Assembly (NCBI GenBank): GCA_003167495.1
Contig: PMSX01000096.1
Coordinates: 1 to 64,000 of the forward strand
Source of the DNA: Bryobacterales bacterium
GTDB lineage: Bacteria; Acidobacteriota; Terriglobia; Bryobacterales; Bryobacteraceae
Length of the DNA stretch: 64,000 nt
Reading direction: 5' to 3'
Shown here: piece after piece, positions 52,701-61,303 of the stretch
Layout: each line of letters opens with the position of its first letter
How positions within the stretch are numbered: position 1 is the first letter of the stretch
Program-made: the position numbers and the translations under genes
The notes under the pieces: generated by a model
Told to the model about the DNA's origin: nothing
Database searches by the model: none
Seen by the model: the letters and a program-made list of their open reading frames with translations, nothing else

Positions 52701-53501
52701 ATGGCCAGGGAACAAAAGCAAACCACCTCTGCGGCGAACGGTAGATTCTGGGGTGCAGCCGCCGCTGATTGGGCGGCGATCCAAGAACAAAACTGTCGCG
52801 CCGTCTACACAGCTACATTCGACCACCTAGGACTTGGGGCAGAAACCCGGTATCTCGATGTGGGATGTGGCTCCGGAATGGCCGTCCAGTTAGCCGCCGA
52901 AAGGGGTGCTCAAGTCTCGGGCCTGGATGCAGCCGAGAACTTGCTCGCCATCGCTCGTCAGCGTGTGCCAAAGGGTCACTTTCACATTGGCGAATTAGAG
53001 AGTCTGCCTTTTTCAGATGGTTCCTTCGATCTAGTAACGGGCTTCAATTCTTTCCAATACGCTGCGAACCCCGCTGCCGCGCTCGCGGAGGCAAAGCGAG
53101 TCGTCAGGCCCGGCTCACATGTTGTCGTGATGACCTGGGGCAAACCCGACGGGATGGAAGCCTCGTCCCTTGTCGCTGCGCTGCGCCCATTCCTGCCGCC
53201 ACCACCGCCCGGTGCGCCTGGACCATTCGCTTTATCAGAGGAATCAGCACTGCGCGCGTTCGCATCGGCCGCGGCTCTCGAACCGCTGGAGGTATTCGAC
53301 GTCGATTCGCCCTGGCAATACGTCGACTTATCTACCGCCTTACGGGGTCTTCGCTCTTCGGGAGTCGCTGCGCGTGCCATCGAGAACTCCAGCGCGGAAG
53401 CAGTCGATGCAGCTCACGCGAAGGCGCTGGCAGTATTCCGTCAATCCGATGGGAGCTACAAAATCGGCGCTTCGTTTCGCTGCCTTGTTACTAGGGCCTG
53501 A
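52701..53501 (+). CDS. Class I SAM-dependent methyltransferase
   Basis: The start at 52701 (MAREQKQTTSAANGRFWGAA) is preferred because AAAGGAG sits 5 bases before it; the frame opens at 52686. The 266-residue protein has motif I YLDVGCGSGMAVQLA, motif II GLDAAENLL, then LPFSDGSFDLVTGFNSFQYA and RVVRPGSHVVVMTWG, the UbiE/Methyltransf_11 pattern. The substrate is a small molecule not predictable here. It is transcribed alone, after the lipase fragment. Confidence 0.9.
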   Translation: MAREQKQTTSAANGRFWGAAAADWAAIQEQNCRAVYTATFDHLGLGAETRYLDVGCGSGMAVQLAAERGAQVSGLDAAENLLAIARQRVPKGHFHIGELESLPFSDGSFDLVTGFNSFQYAANPAAALAEAKRVVRPGSHVVVMTWGKPDGMEASSLVAALRPFLPPPPPGAPGPFALSEESALRAFASAAALEPLEVFDVDSPWQYVDLSTALRGLRSSGVAARAIENSSAEAVDAAHAKALAVFRQSDGSYKIGASFRCLVTRA

Positions 53502-53843
53502 GCCCCGCCGCCACCAAAGGCACGCCCCTGATCGAGCCATCTTGTCTTAGGCGGGGCGGTGCACATCCTTCGCGCCGCTTGAGCGGGGCTGCGCTGCTCT
53601 GACGCAGAGCAAACCCCTTCCCCCAAACGACAACATTTCGTGCGCGAAGCGGTGCCGGGAAAATGCGTTTTGGTTGCCACACCAGCACGGAGTGTAACGA
53701 AGTTTGCTGTGCATTCACTAAGCACAGACGCGGTTGCACAAACCATAGAACTGGCTTGGCGACCTGTCTACGAGGGTGCGCTCTAAGGTGCGCGCACTGA
53801 ATCCTCGTGACCAATGTTTCAAGACTGTCGGAGACCAACACAC
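53502..53843 (+). other. Non-coding stretch
   Basis: Between the methyltransferase and the next secreted protein no frame has protein-like composition on either strand. A GC-rich inverted segment (GCTGCTCTGACGCAGAGC) lies near 53594-53611 and may be a terminator stem. GGAG before ATG 53844 is the ribosome-binding site of the next gene. Confidence 0.5.
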
Positions 53844-54935
53844 ATGAAAACACTGAATCAATCGAAAAGGTACGCCGCTTTGCGGGTATCAACACTCTCA
53901 TGCACAGAACATTTGGGCCGCTCCATCAAAGGCATCCTGATTGCTGGCGGTCTAGCTGCCGCCCTCGGGATACCCGCTTGGGCAGCACAGAACACAGACG
54001 CAGCAACTGACCCGGAGTCGGCGGCGCACGCTACCTGGCACAAAATCATGAAGCAGGCCCCCGCGACCGAGCAAGGGTGCTTTCATGCAGCCTATCCCAG
54101 CGTCGTCTGGGAAAAGGTGGATTGCGCGATCGGACCGGCACGCGTTCCCAAGCACGTCAAACCAACTGGCGGTGAGGCCGAGGTCGTAGGCAACGGCGGC
54201 GACTACGTCGGCGAAGCGACCGGATTAATCACGTCGGCGGCTGGAGATTTCGTGGTCAGCGGCGTGAAATCCGAAAAGAGTGTGGGCGTTGCCGCATTCG
54301 GCGGGGGTGGCATTCTTGGCTCGAACGAGTACTCGGTGCAGCTCAATACGAACGACAAGATGAGCACCTCCGCATGTGACGGGCATAGCGGCTGCACGGT
54401 TTGGCAACAATTCGTCTATGCGACGGATTATTTTGGCGCGGGCACGGCCGCGGTATTCATGCAGTATTGGCTGCTTGATTGGGGCTCGTCCGCCTGTCCG
54501 AGCGGCTGGGGCAAATATGATTCAGATTGCTATGCGAATAGCCCGTTGGCGCCGGCAGCGGACATTCCGATCACGAGCCTCGCCCAGTTGGAGCTCGGTG
54601 CGTCCGTGCAGGCTGGCGGTTTTGATTCGGTTACGCTCTACTACGGCTCAGACGTGGTGACCATGAACTGGTTTGACTCTATGCTTGATATTTCCTCGGT
54701 CTGGAACAAGGTGGAGTTTAATATCGTCGGCGATGCGGGCGGCTCGCAAGCCCAATTCAATAGCGGCTCCTCGCTCAAGGTGATTCTTGCTTTCGCAGAT
54801 GGGTCCGCCAAAAAGCCAACGTGTCTCGCTAATAGCGGGACTACTGGAGAGACCAATAATTTGAACCTCGGCGCTTGTACGGCTTCTGTTGGGATCTTTG
54901 GAATCCCTCTCATCGAGTTCTCCGAATCGAACTGA
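53844..54935 (+). CDS. Exported protein of unknown function
   Basis: The start at 53844 (MKTLNQSKRYAALRVSTLSC) has GGAG 10 bases upstream. The 363-residue protein has a membrane-type leader at about 28-50 (GILIAGGLAAALGIPAWAAQ). The mature part is beta-rich and Gly/Ser-rich: GCFHAAYPSVVWEKVDCAIG, NEYSVQLNTNDKMSTSACDG, VWQQFVYATDYFGAGTAAVF, VIPLIEFSES-like end. It has about ten Cys residues, probably disulfide-bonded. I recognise no family; the 'YSVQLNTN...WQQF.Y' pattern suggests a lectin-like or peptidase-like jelly roll, without catalytic residues I can name. A strong terminator follows. Confidence 0.72.
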   Translation: MKTLNQSKRYAALRVSTLSCTEHLGRSIKGILIAGGLAAALGIPAWAAQNTDAATDPESAAHATWHKIMKQAPATEQGCFHAAYPSVVWEKVDCAIGPARVPKHVKPTGGEAEVVGNGGDYVGEATGLITSAAGDFVVSGVKSEKSVGVAAFGGGGILGSNEYSVQLNTNDKMSTSACDGHSGCTVWQQFVYATDYFGAGTAAVFMQYWLLDWGSSACPSGWGKYDSDCYANSPLAPAADIPITSLAQLELGASVQAGGFDSVTLYYGSDVVTMNWFDSMLDISSVWNKVEFNIVGDAGGSQAQFNSGSSLKVILAFADGSAKKPTCLANSGTTGETNNLNLGACTASVGIFGIPLIEFSESN

Positions 54936-54975
54936 AGCGCTTTCCGGCATCCTGCATCAACTGCGGGTCCGACAC

Positions 54976-55009
54976 GACAGCTTAGTGGGACACCCTAAGC
55001 TGTCTTTTT
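54976..55009 (+). terminator. Rho-independent terminator
   Basis: GACAGCTTAG and CTAAGCTGTC form a perfect 10-bp stem with a 9-base loop, followed at once by TTTTT. It lies 41 bases after the unknown exported protein gene and is the clearest intrinsic terminator in the window. Confidence 0.88.
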
Positions 55010-55409
55010 ATGCCTTGTGCTCAGAGCACGCGGCGCCAGTGTATCGACGCTGTTCGAGGGTCGACTGCGCTGAATCTTCTGTGAACCGAAGTAATCGAGT
55101 GCCTGCTCGGATCTGAATCGTAGGGGGTGACTTCGGGAAAGTGCTTTTCGGTCAATTGCGTGTCATCATGATTGGTCCGACCCTAGGAACACGGTGAGCA
55201 CAAAAACGCCGTGTGTGGGTTGAAGGACACCAGTGAGTTGTCGGACGAGGAAATTTGTTCGGGGTCGTGCGATTGCATTGTCTAAAGACATTCGCAGGGG
55301 CAGCCGACAAATTTGCGATGGAAGAGCGTTATATACTTCTACCCGGCGCACTGCGCCCAAGCGAGCAGCCCGCCCCTTGAGACAGCGAGTTGGAAGGGAA
55401 ACACTAAGA
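55010..55409 (+). other. Non-coding stretch upstream of the NHL propeller gene
   Basis: No protein-like frame is seen on either strand. The open frame of the next gene extends to 55233 but its extra residues are Arg-rich and lack a signal peptide. GGAAGGGAAAC lies just before the chosen start at 55410. Confidence 0.5.
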
Positions 55410-56873
55410 ATGATCCAACGTAGAATGACAGCCGCAGTGCCGTCGATGGTTTTGGCTATGACCGGTTTTCTGATGGCCGCCGACTCCGATAGCGACGTCC
55501 TGAAAAACACCGGAGCGCTCGACCGCTTGGCGAAGCAATCCGGCGTGTACAACACGTCGCCCACCGGCAAGACTCCGAATTTCGTCGTCGATCCCTCTTG
55601 GCCTCAGCCTCTGCCGAACAATTGGATCCTGGGTCAGATCGGCGGGCTCTACGTCGACTCGCACGATCACATCTGGATCTACAATCGCCCGCGCACGCTC
55701 GCCAACGAAGAGGCGGGCCTTGAAGGACCCTTGCCGGGCGTCACCAACGAAAAAGGCCAGCCCATCAACGGTCTCGGTCAAGCGCGCGTCTACGGCTCCA
55801 TCAACGATTGCTGCAAGGCCGCACCCTCTGTGATGGAGTTCGATGCCTCGGGCAAGCTACTGCGTTCCTGGGGTGGTCCGGCCGACCCTGGCTTCATCGG
55901 CGGCAAATGCAAAGCCGAAGCGGGCTGCATCTGGCCCAACAGCGAGCACGGCATCTACATCGACCACAACGATAACGTCTACATCTCAGGCAACGCCGCC
56001 GCCACTGAAGGCGTACCGTGGACCACCAACAAAGTAGGCGCCGATGGCTTCATCTTGAAATTCGATATGAACGGCAATTTCAAGCTGAGGATCGGCGGAA
56101 CGCCCAAAGCTCCGGCCAGCAATGACACCAGTGGCGGCATTAACGAAACCCCGTTGCTGTATCTGGCCGCTGACATGGTCGTCGATCCCGCCACCAACCG
56201 CCTGTATGTCGCGGATGGCTACGGAAACCGCCGCGTGCTCATCGTCGACGCTAACACCGGAAAATACATTGGACACTTTGGCGCCTACGGAAATAACCCG
56301 GTAGACGACGCCGGCGCTAGCGCCGCCGGAACCTGGATTGAGGACTCCACTAAAGGCAACAAGAAGCCCGCATTCTTCCGCAATCCCGTGCATTGCGTGA
56401 AAATCGCAAACGACGGCAAAATCTATGTCTGCGATCGCGGCAACGATCGCCTTCAAGTATTCGACAAAAACGATCCCTCGTTAGGTAAGCCCTGCAGCAA
56501 CCCCACGGGAGAACCAGGCAAATGCGGTTTTGCCGCCGAGCAGTTTGTCAGCAATCACACCAACGTCATTGGAACCGCCGTTTCCATGAGCTTTTCAACG
56601 GACAAAGCCCAAAGCTGTCTCTACGTCGGCGACAACGCCAACATGACCATGTACATTCTGAATCGCAGCAATCTTCAAGAACTGGGACGGCTGGGGCGTA
56701 GCAGCCGGATGGCGGGAGACTTCCACTGGCTGCATCAGGTCAGCGTGGATAGCAAAGGCAACATATATACCGCTGAGGTCGACACCGGTAAACGCATCCA
56801 GAAATTTCTCCGCTACGGCCCAACCGGCTGCAGCGGAACCGGCTCGGCAACCGTCGGCGGACCCATCAAGTAG
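55410..56873 (+). CDS. Secreted NHL-repeat beta-propeller protein
   Basis: The start at 55410 (MIQRRMTAAVPSMVLAMTGFLMAA) gives a signal peptide and a GGAAGGGAA upstream. The 487-residue product has six NHL-type blades: GLYVDSHDHIWIYNRP, GIYIDHNDNVYISGN, DMVVDPATNRLYVADGYGNR, HCVKIANDGKIYVCDRGNDR, LYVGDNANMTMYILN, QVSVDSKGNIYTAEVDTGKR. Several Cys pairs are present. Propellers of this kind occur as peptidyl-amidating-lyase-like or scaffold proteins; no catalytic role can be fixed. It stands alone. Confidence 0.88.
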   Translation: MIQRRMTAAVPSMVLAMTGFLMAADSDSDVLKNTGALDRLAKQSGVYNTSPTGKTPNFVVDPSWPQPLPNNWILGQIGGLYVDSHDHIWIYNRPRTLANEEAGLEGPLPGVTNEKGQPINGLGQARVYGSINDCCKAAPSVMEFDASGKLLRSWGGPADPGFIGGKCKAEAGCIWPNSEHGIYIDHNDNVYISGNAAATEGVPWTTNKVGADGFILKFDMNGNFKLRIGGTPKAPASNDTSGGINETPLLYLAADMVVDPATNRLYVADGYGNRRVLIVDANTGKYIGHFGAYGNNPVDDAGASAAGTWIEDSTKGNKKPAFFRNPVHCVKIANDGKIYVCDRGNDRLQVFDKNDPSLGKPCSNPTGEPGKCGFAAEQFVSNHTNVIGTAVSMSFSTDKAQSCLYVGDNANMTMYILNRSNLQELGRLGRSSRMAGDFHWLHQVSVDSKGNIYTAEVDTGKRIQKFLRYGPTGCSGTGSATVGGPIK

Positions 56874-57090
56874 TGCCCCGCGATTGATACCATTCCCGCA
56901 TGCTCCGACAAGGCTAGATTAAACCTGAGGCCAGCCAACTTCTGGTTAAACGACAACCCGACCGGAACCCGCAAATCTCACCTGCGTCGAGCCAGAATGA
57001 GTAACTCGGGTCTGAGCAACAGGCGCGAGCGAGGCTTACCGAAAAAGATGGCTCTTTCGGCGCAGCCGCACTTTTGACCGTACAATTCCC

Positions 57091-57595
57091 TCAGTTCCGT
57101 AGCCCCGCAATAACTGCGGCAAATTTATCGAGTATCTGGTTCCAGCCCTCTACTTCACCACTATTCTTTGCGCTCTCCATAGATTCGTTTCCAATTAAGG
57201 TGAGTTTCGTCTGGCCGTCTCCAAGATCCTCAAAGGTAATCACATCGTGCGCATCGTCTATGGCCTCATGTTCTATCCCATAGTACGCAGGCTCAACCTT
57301 GTTTCCTTTCGCGTCAGCAAAGTGCATCGAGTAAACAATCTTTTCGTGCAAAATAATCTCGTGATATTCACCACCATTCCAGAACTCCCGTCCATCCGGT
57401 GCTCTCATGCAGCAGAGAAATTTCCCCCCCCACGCGAAAATCTATCTCGCAAAAGGGCGCAGTAAAACCCTTCGGCCCCCACCACTGCATCACATATTTC
57501 GTTTCTGTCCACGCCTTCCAAACCAGTTCGCGTGGGGCATCAAAAACTCTGGTAACAACCATCCGCTCTGTCTCGTTAACCGTGTTTTTTGCCAT
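57091..57595 (-). pseudogene. AHSA1/SRPBCC-domain gene broken at a G8 tract
   Basis: The first frame from 57595 reads MAKNTVNETERMVVTRVFDA, PRELVWKAWTETKYVMQWWG, FCEIDFRVGG, then runs out of phase. The other frame continues CCMRAPDGREFWNGGEYHEI to the stop at 57091. The join is a run of eight C on the plus strand (57424-57431); seven would restore EIDFRVGGKFLCCMRAPDG. The product would be an Activator-of-Hsp90-like/SRPBCC protein of about 165 residues. It overlaps an ArsR gene, a standard regulator-SRPBCC pair. The tract could be phase-variable, a mutation or a homopolymer read error. Confidence 0.8.
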
Positions 57596-57929
57596 CTCTG
57601 GCCTCCGTTTTTTTCATTTGATTCACAACTACATCCAGCTTGTCGAAACTCTCTTCCCAGAATCGGCGATAATAAAACGCCCAGTCGCTGACTGTCTTGA
57701 TCGCCTCTGGCCTGAGCGTGCACACACTCTCTCGTCCACGCTTCGTCTTGATCACAATCCGCGCCCGCACCAGGTAGGCAATATGTTTTGAAATCATCTG
57801 CTGCGACAGCGCAAACCGCTCCGTCAATCCATGCACAGAGGCAGGACCATGTGAGAGTTGTTCGATCATCCCCCGTCGGGTTGGATCAGACAAAGCAGCA
57901 AATGTTGTATCCAATTGATCCACAACCAT
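57576..57929 (-). CDS. ArsR-family transcriptional regulator
   Basis: The start at 57929 (MVVDQLDTTFAALSDPTRRG) is the standard N-terminus of the ArsR-SRPBCC regulators; the frame to 58004 is unsupported. The 117-residue winged helix shows LSDPTRRGMIEQLSHGPASV, LTERFALSQQMISKHIAYL and VIKTKRGRESVCTL. No metal-binding Cys motif is present, so it is probably not a metal sensor. The start region holds ACCATATGGT, a perfect palindrome across the ATG. The next gene (AHSA1) overlaps by 20 bases. Confidence 0.9.
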   Translation of the reverse strand: MVVDQLDTTFAALSDPTRRGMIEQLSHGPASVHGLTERFALSQQMISKHIAYLVRARIVIKTKRGRESVCTLRPEAIKTVSDWAFYYRRFWEESFDKLDVVVNQMKKTEARDGKKHG

Positions 57930-58088
57930 ATGGTAGTGGGTCGTCTGTCGAATGTCAAGTGTGAATTCTTGCGATTCCTGATTTCCGTTCCCTGATCTCT
58001 GCACCCTGGCACTTGGCTAATTTAATACTTCCCCATGAGCGGCGTCATCGCAGCGGGGCACATGGCTTAGGAAATAGGCTCCTCTGGG

Positions 58089-58158
58089 AAGTTGGGAACG
58101 GTAGCGCCTTATTCTAAACGCCGATGGTCAACCTAGCCCCAACATCGCCATAAAAAAG
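58089..58158. repeat. 70-bp direct repeat, copy 1
   Basis: From AAGTTGGGAACG to CGCCATAAAAAAG. The same block is found in the same direction at 59478-59548 with about 8-10 differences and one extra A. The best conserved part is AAACGCCGATGGTCAA and CAACATCGCCATAAAAAA. Confidence 0.72.
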
Positions 58159-58255
58159 AGCCTCGTCCGAGGAATCTGTGCGTCATTGATACGTCCAGAT
58201 CGCGACGAGGACCTCAGGTCGTGTACCGGTTGCAGCCTGATCCCACAATCGGGCG

Positions 58256-58666
58256 TTATGCGGCAGTTGACGTGCGGCGGCTACGGCGCCATGGCAAACT
58301 CAACAGTGCGCTCGCCGACAGGATGACGGAGAACGTCGAGGTGGTTCCCAACGCGAGGATTGTCCATACGAAAAGGAAACCTTGGCTTGAGTTGCCGATG
58401 TCGCCACCGATAACCCCCCGCGTCCCTTTCATGTGGAGGACAGGGATGACCAGCCCGAGGACGGACCCTAAGAAGATGATGATGTATCCCGCCCGCCTTC
58501 CGCCGAGCACCAGCGTTCCATATAGCTGGACTACGAAAAAAAACACCGCAAACAGATTTCCGAGACCTGCCGGTGACATCCGGAACAAGATGTCGCTGGT
58601 CAGGTGAATCGTCATGAATAAAATGGTGAGCAGCGACGCTGTAGTCAAGATGGCGCTCTGTTTCAT
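58256..58666 (-). CDS. Four-helix integral membrane protein, unknown function
   Basis: The start at 58666 (MKQSAILTTASLLTILFMTI) with AAAGG upstream is chosen; the long frame beyond it belongs to a transposase relic in the same phase. The 136-residue protein has four membrane segments: 5-24, about 32-50 (GLGNLFAVFFFVVQLYGTL), 57-75 (YIIIFLGSVLGLVIPVLHM) and 95-120 (FLFVWTILALGTTSTFSVIL). It resembles small DUF-type membrane proteins common in Acidobacteria. No partner gene is evident. Confidence 0.72.
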   Translation of the reverse strand: MKQSAILTTASLLTILFMTIHLTSDILFRMSPAGLGNLFAVFFFVVQLYGTLVLGGRRAGYIIIFLGSVLGLVIPVLHMKGTRGVIGGDIGNSSQGFLFVWTILALGTTSTFSVILSASALLSLPWRRSRRTSTAA

Positions 58667-58794
58667 GTGAGATTCGCCTTTCTGCGCCTCATATACGCGC
58701 GCCGAGGTCCGATAGCTTATCATAGGTTGCGGTAGAACATTTGGTCTACAAGTTCTTTTCCCCGGGGCGCGGTTCTCGCAGCTAGGTTGCGAAA

Positions 58795-59071
58795 TTTCGA
58801 AACGGCCGAAGGTCTTCTTGCGCCGGCCCACATAGCGAGCGCTTTCACCGCAAGTGCACGGCAGCGCAGATGAGTCAGCATCGGAGTGATCGGCGTTGAG
58901 GCACTGTTCCACGGCGCGTCCGGCCAGATGCAACGCCTGCCGGCGGACGACTGACTCCAATGCTTCCAGATCGAGTTCGGCGACACTCTGCCGTCCCAGG
59001 GGAGCCTTGACGTCCCACACAATTTCAGCGGCGAGAAGGCCGTCGAGCGGAGTTTCTTTTGACAGCTCCAC
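58795..59071 (-). pseudogene. N-terminal relic of an ISKra4-family transposase
   Basis: Minus-strand reading ELDLEALESVVRRQALHLAG, VEQCLNADHSDADSS, LPCTCGESARYVGRRKKTFG matches the conserved start of ISKra4 transposases (LNxDxSD, CxCG, ARYxGRR.KT). After about 92 codons the match stops and the phase runs into the membrane-protein gene. No DDE domain or terminal inverted repeats are seen. It is a fossil of an insertion, in a region with other relics. Confidence 0.72.
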
Positions 59072-59345
59072 TCTCCTCTTCGGGGTATCGCAACTGCCAA
59101 TCGCAGATTTGTTCCGATACCTTCGGCGCTCGCGAGAAGTTACCCACCTATACTTTCGAAAACTTGACCACCTTAGTGTGAGTTGATCAGGGCGGTGTTA
59201 GTGGTGGATAAAAGATTACCAGAACCGGCGGGATAAGCCAAGCCAACGGTCACGATTTCGTTGTGCGGACCCACAACAAGAATTTTGTGTTTGGCACTCG
59301 ATGAGCGCACTGTTCCTGTAATGACTACAGCAGAGTCGATGGTGG

Positions 59346-59474
59346 CTACTCACTCCGTAGCGCCACCACCGGATCGACCGCCGTTGCCCTCCTTGCCGGA
59401 ATGTAACAAAGCCAGGAGCGAAATCCCTCCCAAGAGCAGAGTTACTCCTAAGAGCGTGAGCGGATCGGCCCTTT
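59346..59474 (-). pseudogene. C-terminal relic of an ADOP/MacB-type permease
   Basis: Two minus-strand phases join as ADPLTLLGVTLLLGGISLLA and then YIPARRATAVDPVVALRSE before a TAG at 59346-59348. This is the conserved end of FtsX/MacB-like ABC permeases, of which acidobacterial 'ADOP' genes are abundant. A one-base shift separates the last membrane helix from the P-A-R-R-A motif. All upstream parts of the roughly 800-codon gene are missing, replaced by the repeat at 59478. Confidence 0.75.
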
Positions 59475-59477
59475 GGC

Positions 59478-59548
59478 AAGTTTGGAACGCCAGCGCGTTA
59501 TTTTAAACGCCGATGGTCAATCCAGCCCCAACATCGCCATAAAAAAAG
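59478..59548. repeat. 70-bp direct repeat, copy 2
   Basis: Copy of 58089-58158. It begins exactly where the ADOP permease relic ends and stops about 20 bases before the lipase flank that is duplicated at 52443. The co-location of two repeats and a relic suggests past recombination here. Confidence 0.72.
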
Positions 59549-59644
59549 ATAAGCCAGATATGTCGGCTAACATTGCCCACGACACCAGCAGTTTCTAGCT
59601 CACGAGATCCTCGAAAACGTCCGCCGCCACAGCCACTCACTGCC

Positions 59645-61003
59645 TCACCCCGCAACCAAAAAGACATCCGTCACCGGCGACACTTTCGGGCCGCTAAGCG
59701 TGAACCGGTAATACCCGGCCGGCACCGGATCGAAAATCACCCGTTGCCCGCTCAATCCCCCTGCTTTCACGGGCTGTCTCTCTATCTCTGCATTCGTCAC
59801 TGCGTCCTGAAGCACCGCTTCTATCTCCGGTTCGCCTTCACTCGCAGCCACTCCGATTTCAATAACGTCTCCTGTTCGATATGCATCTTCAACCGTCACC
59901 GTCAAGTCCGCGACCTCAACAAAGGCTCGCACAACACCCTCAAAAACGGGTTGCGTTAGCGCTCCACGCACGTGCGCCAACAGCCCGGCGTTATTTTGCA
60001 AAGAACCGTGCCGCTCGCATGCAAACACTGCGCCATTCTCCTGTGGGATTTCTATCGGCGTCGCCGAAATACGCGGCACCGTTCCATCCCCAGACTCGTC
60101 TTTCCCCAACCGGCTAGCCACAAGCTCCAGCTTGCCGCCCTCGTACCGCGCCGTTTGCATTGTGGGTTGCTCAAACCCGATCAACGGAACAATCTTGTAT
60201 CCATAGCCAGGCAAAGTGGCGTTTAGCTTTTGTTCACTCTCAATCTTGCGGTGAAAGTCCAATGCCGCTTTCGCCCGATCCGCATCTACCTGCGGCAACC
60301 CCGGCATTTCCGCCACCCGCGCGAGATCCGTGCCTCCCGTCGACACACAAGGATAGATAGGCAGAAGCTCATACGTCGACGTCAGCGTGCGTAGCAGAGA
60401 TGTCAAATCCAGCCCAGCCATTTTGAATCCGTTGGCCAGATAGCCCAGTGAGTTGAGAGATCCTCTATACGGAGTGCCGAACGTAACCAGCGCGCGAGTC
60501 TGCCGCCACCCTCCCAAAACCTCCAGGAAATGACGGCAAACCAAACCTCCCATCGAGTGAGCCACCAGCACGGCCTTTGGATCGCTCGCGCCCGCTTGTT
60601 TTTTCACCTTCAGCCAGTCGTGCACTCTGCGCTGCAATTTGCGCGCCGCTACCGCATTGTGACGCCTCCAATCGTATGGGAAGTCAAAGAAGCTCACTCC
60701 TCTTTGAAGTCCAAAATGCTCAATTAACGATTCGGCCACGGCAGTATACCCATCGATCTTCCAAAAACCTGGAATCAGTGTAACGTCGGGCACAAGGCGG
60801 GTCGCCGTGACTCCATCTTGAAGATCGTCTTTATCTGGATCGTCGCCGCTCAGCTGCAACTCCGCGACACTCGCCCCGCCCGACAGCAGCGCCTTCAAGA
60901 TCGAGCCCGCCGATGGCCCCCAGACCTCCTTATTGTCCTTCGCCAAAACACTTCCCGTAATTCCCGGCAAAAGTATAAATATGTCTTCCGTGCTATACGG
61001 CAT
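59645..61003 (-). CDS. LCAT-like alpha/beta-hydrolase (lipase/acyltransferase family)
   Basis: A 452-residue protein with ILLPGITGSVLAKDNKEVWG at the oxyanion strand, the nucleophile elbow VAHSMGG at about residue 148, RALVTFGTPYRGSLNSLGYL, and DGTVPRISATPIEI holding the acid Asp. His in ACERHGSLQNNAGLL completes the triad. This is the lecithin:cholesterol-acyltransferase/phospholipase branch. A beta-rich tail of about 100 residues follows. No signal peptide is visible. The stop TGA is TGG in the truncated duplicate at 52443, so the ancestral C-terminus was probably about 15 residues longer (WGDEELWRQTFSRI). Confidence 0.88.
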   Translation of the reverse strand: MPYSTEDIFILLPGITGSVLAKDNKEVWGPSAGSILKALLSGGASVAELQLSGDDPDKDDLQDGVTATRLVPDVTLIPGFWKIDGYTAVAESLIEHFGLQRGVSFFDFPYDWRRHNAVAARKLQRRVHDWLKVKKQAGASDPKAVLVAHSMGGLVCRHFLEVLGGWRQTRALVTFGTPYRGSLNSLGYLANGFKMAGLDLTSLLRTLTSTYELLPIYPCVSTGGTDLARVAEMPGLPQVDADRAKAALDFHRKIESEQKLNATLPGYGYKIVPLIGFEQPTMQTARYEGGKLELVASRLGKDESGDGTVPRISATPIEIPQENGAVFACERHGSLQNNAGLLAHVRGALTQPVFEGVVRAFVEVADLTVTVEDAYRTGDVIEIGVAASEGEPEIEAVLQDAVTNAEIERQPVKAGGLSGQRVIFDPVPAGYYRFTLSGPKVSPVTDVFLVAG

Positions 61004-61303
61004 CCATCCCTCACTCTTCTGTTCTATATGCGTCCATCCTCTTCATCTGCGGCCATTCGTTTGAAAATTCGAAGCCAGCCGTGCACTGGCGCGGCTTACT
61101 CGTACCGGCCAAGTTCGTTTCGTAAAATGACTTCCGGCCTTCCTCAACCCCCGCCCTGAAAAGACGATCACAATCCTTCAAAAAAACTTATCTCCTTTCC
61201 TCCTCATCACTTACCCGCCTTTTCCCCGTAAACCCCAACGCCCTCCATACAAAATCGGCTCAGGAGCGCCTCACCCGCCTCTCATTTTTATCAAGGGAAC
61301 CAA
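61004..61303 (+). other. Non-coding stretch between divergent genes
   Basis: Probable promoter region of the lipase (minus) and the hypothetical gene at 61304 (plus). C/T-rich on the plus strand; no palindrome, repeat or protein-like frame is seen. AAGGGAACC precedes ATG 61304. Confidence 0.45.

Noticed and set aside
59197-59345. 50-codon minus-strand frame downstream of the ADOP relic (ends TTNTALINSH)
   Set aside because: Looks somewhat protein-like but has no good start and no family I recognise; not enough to call.
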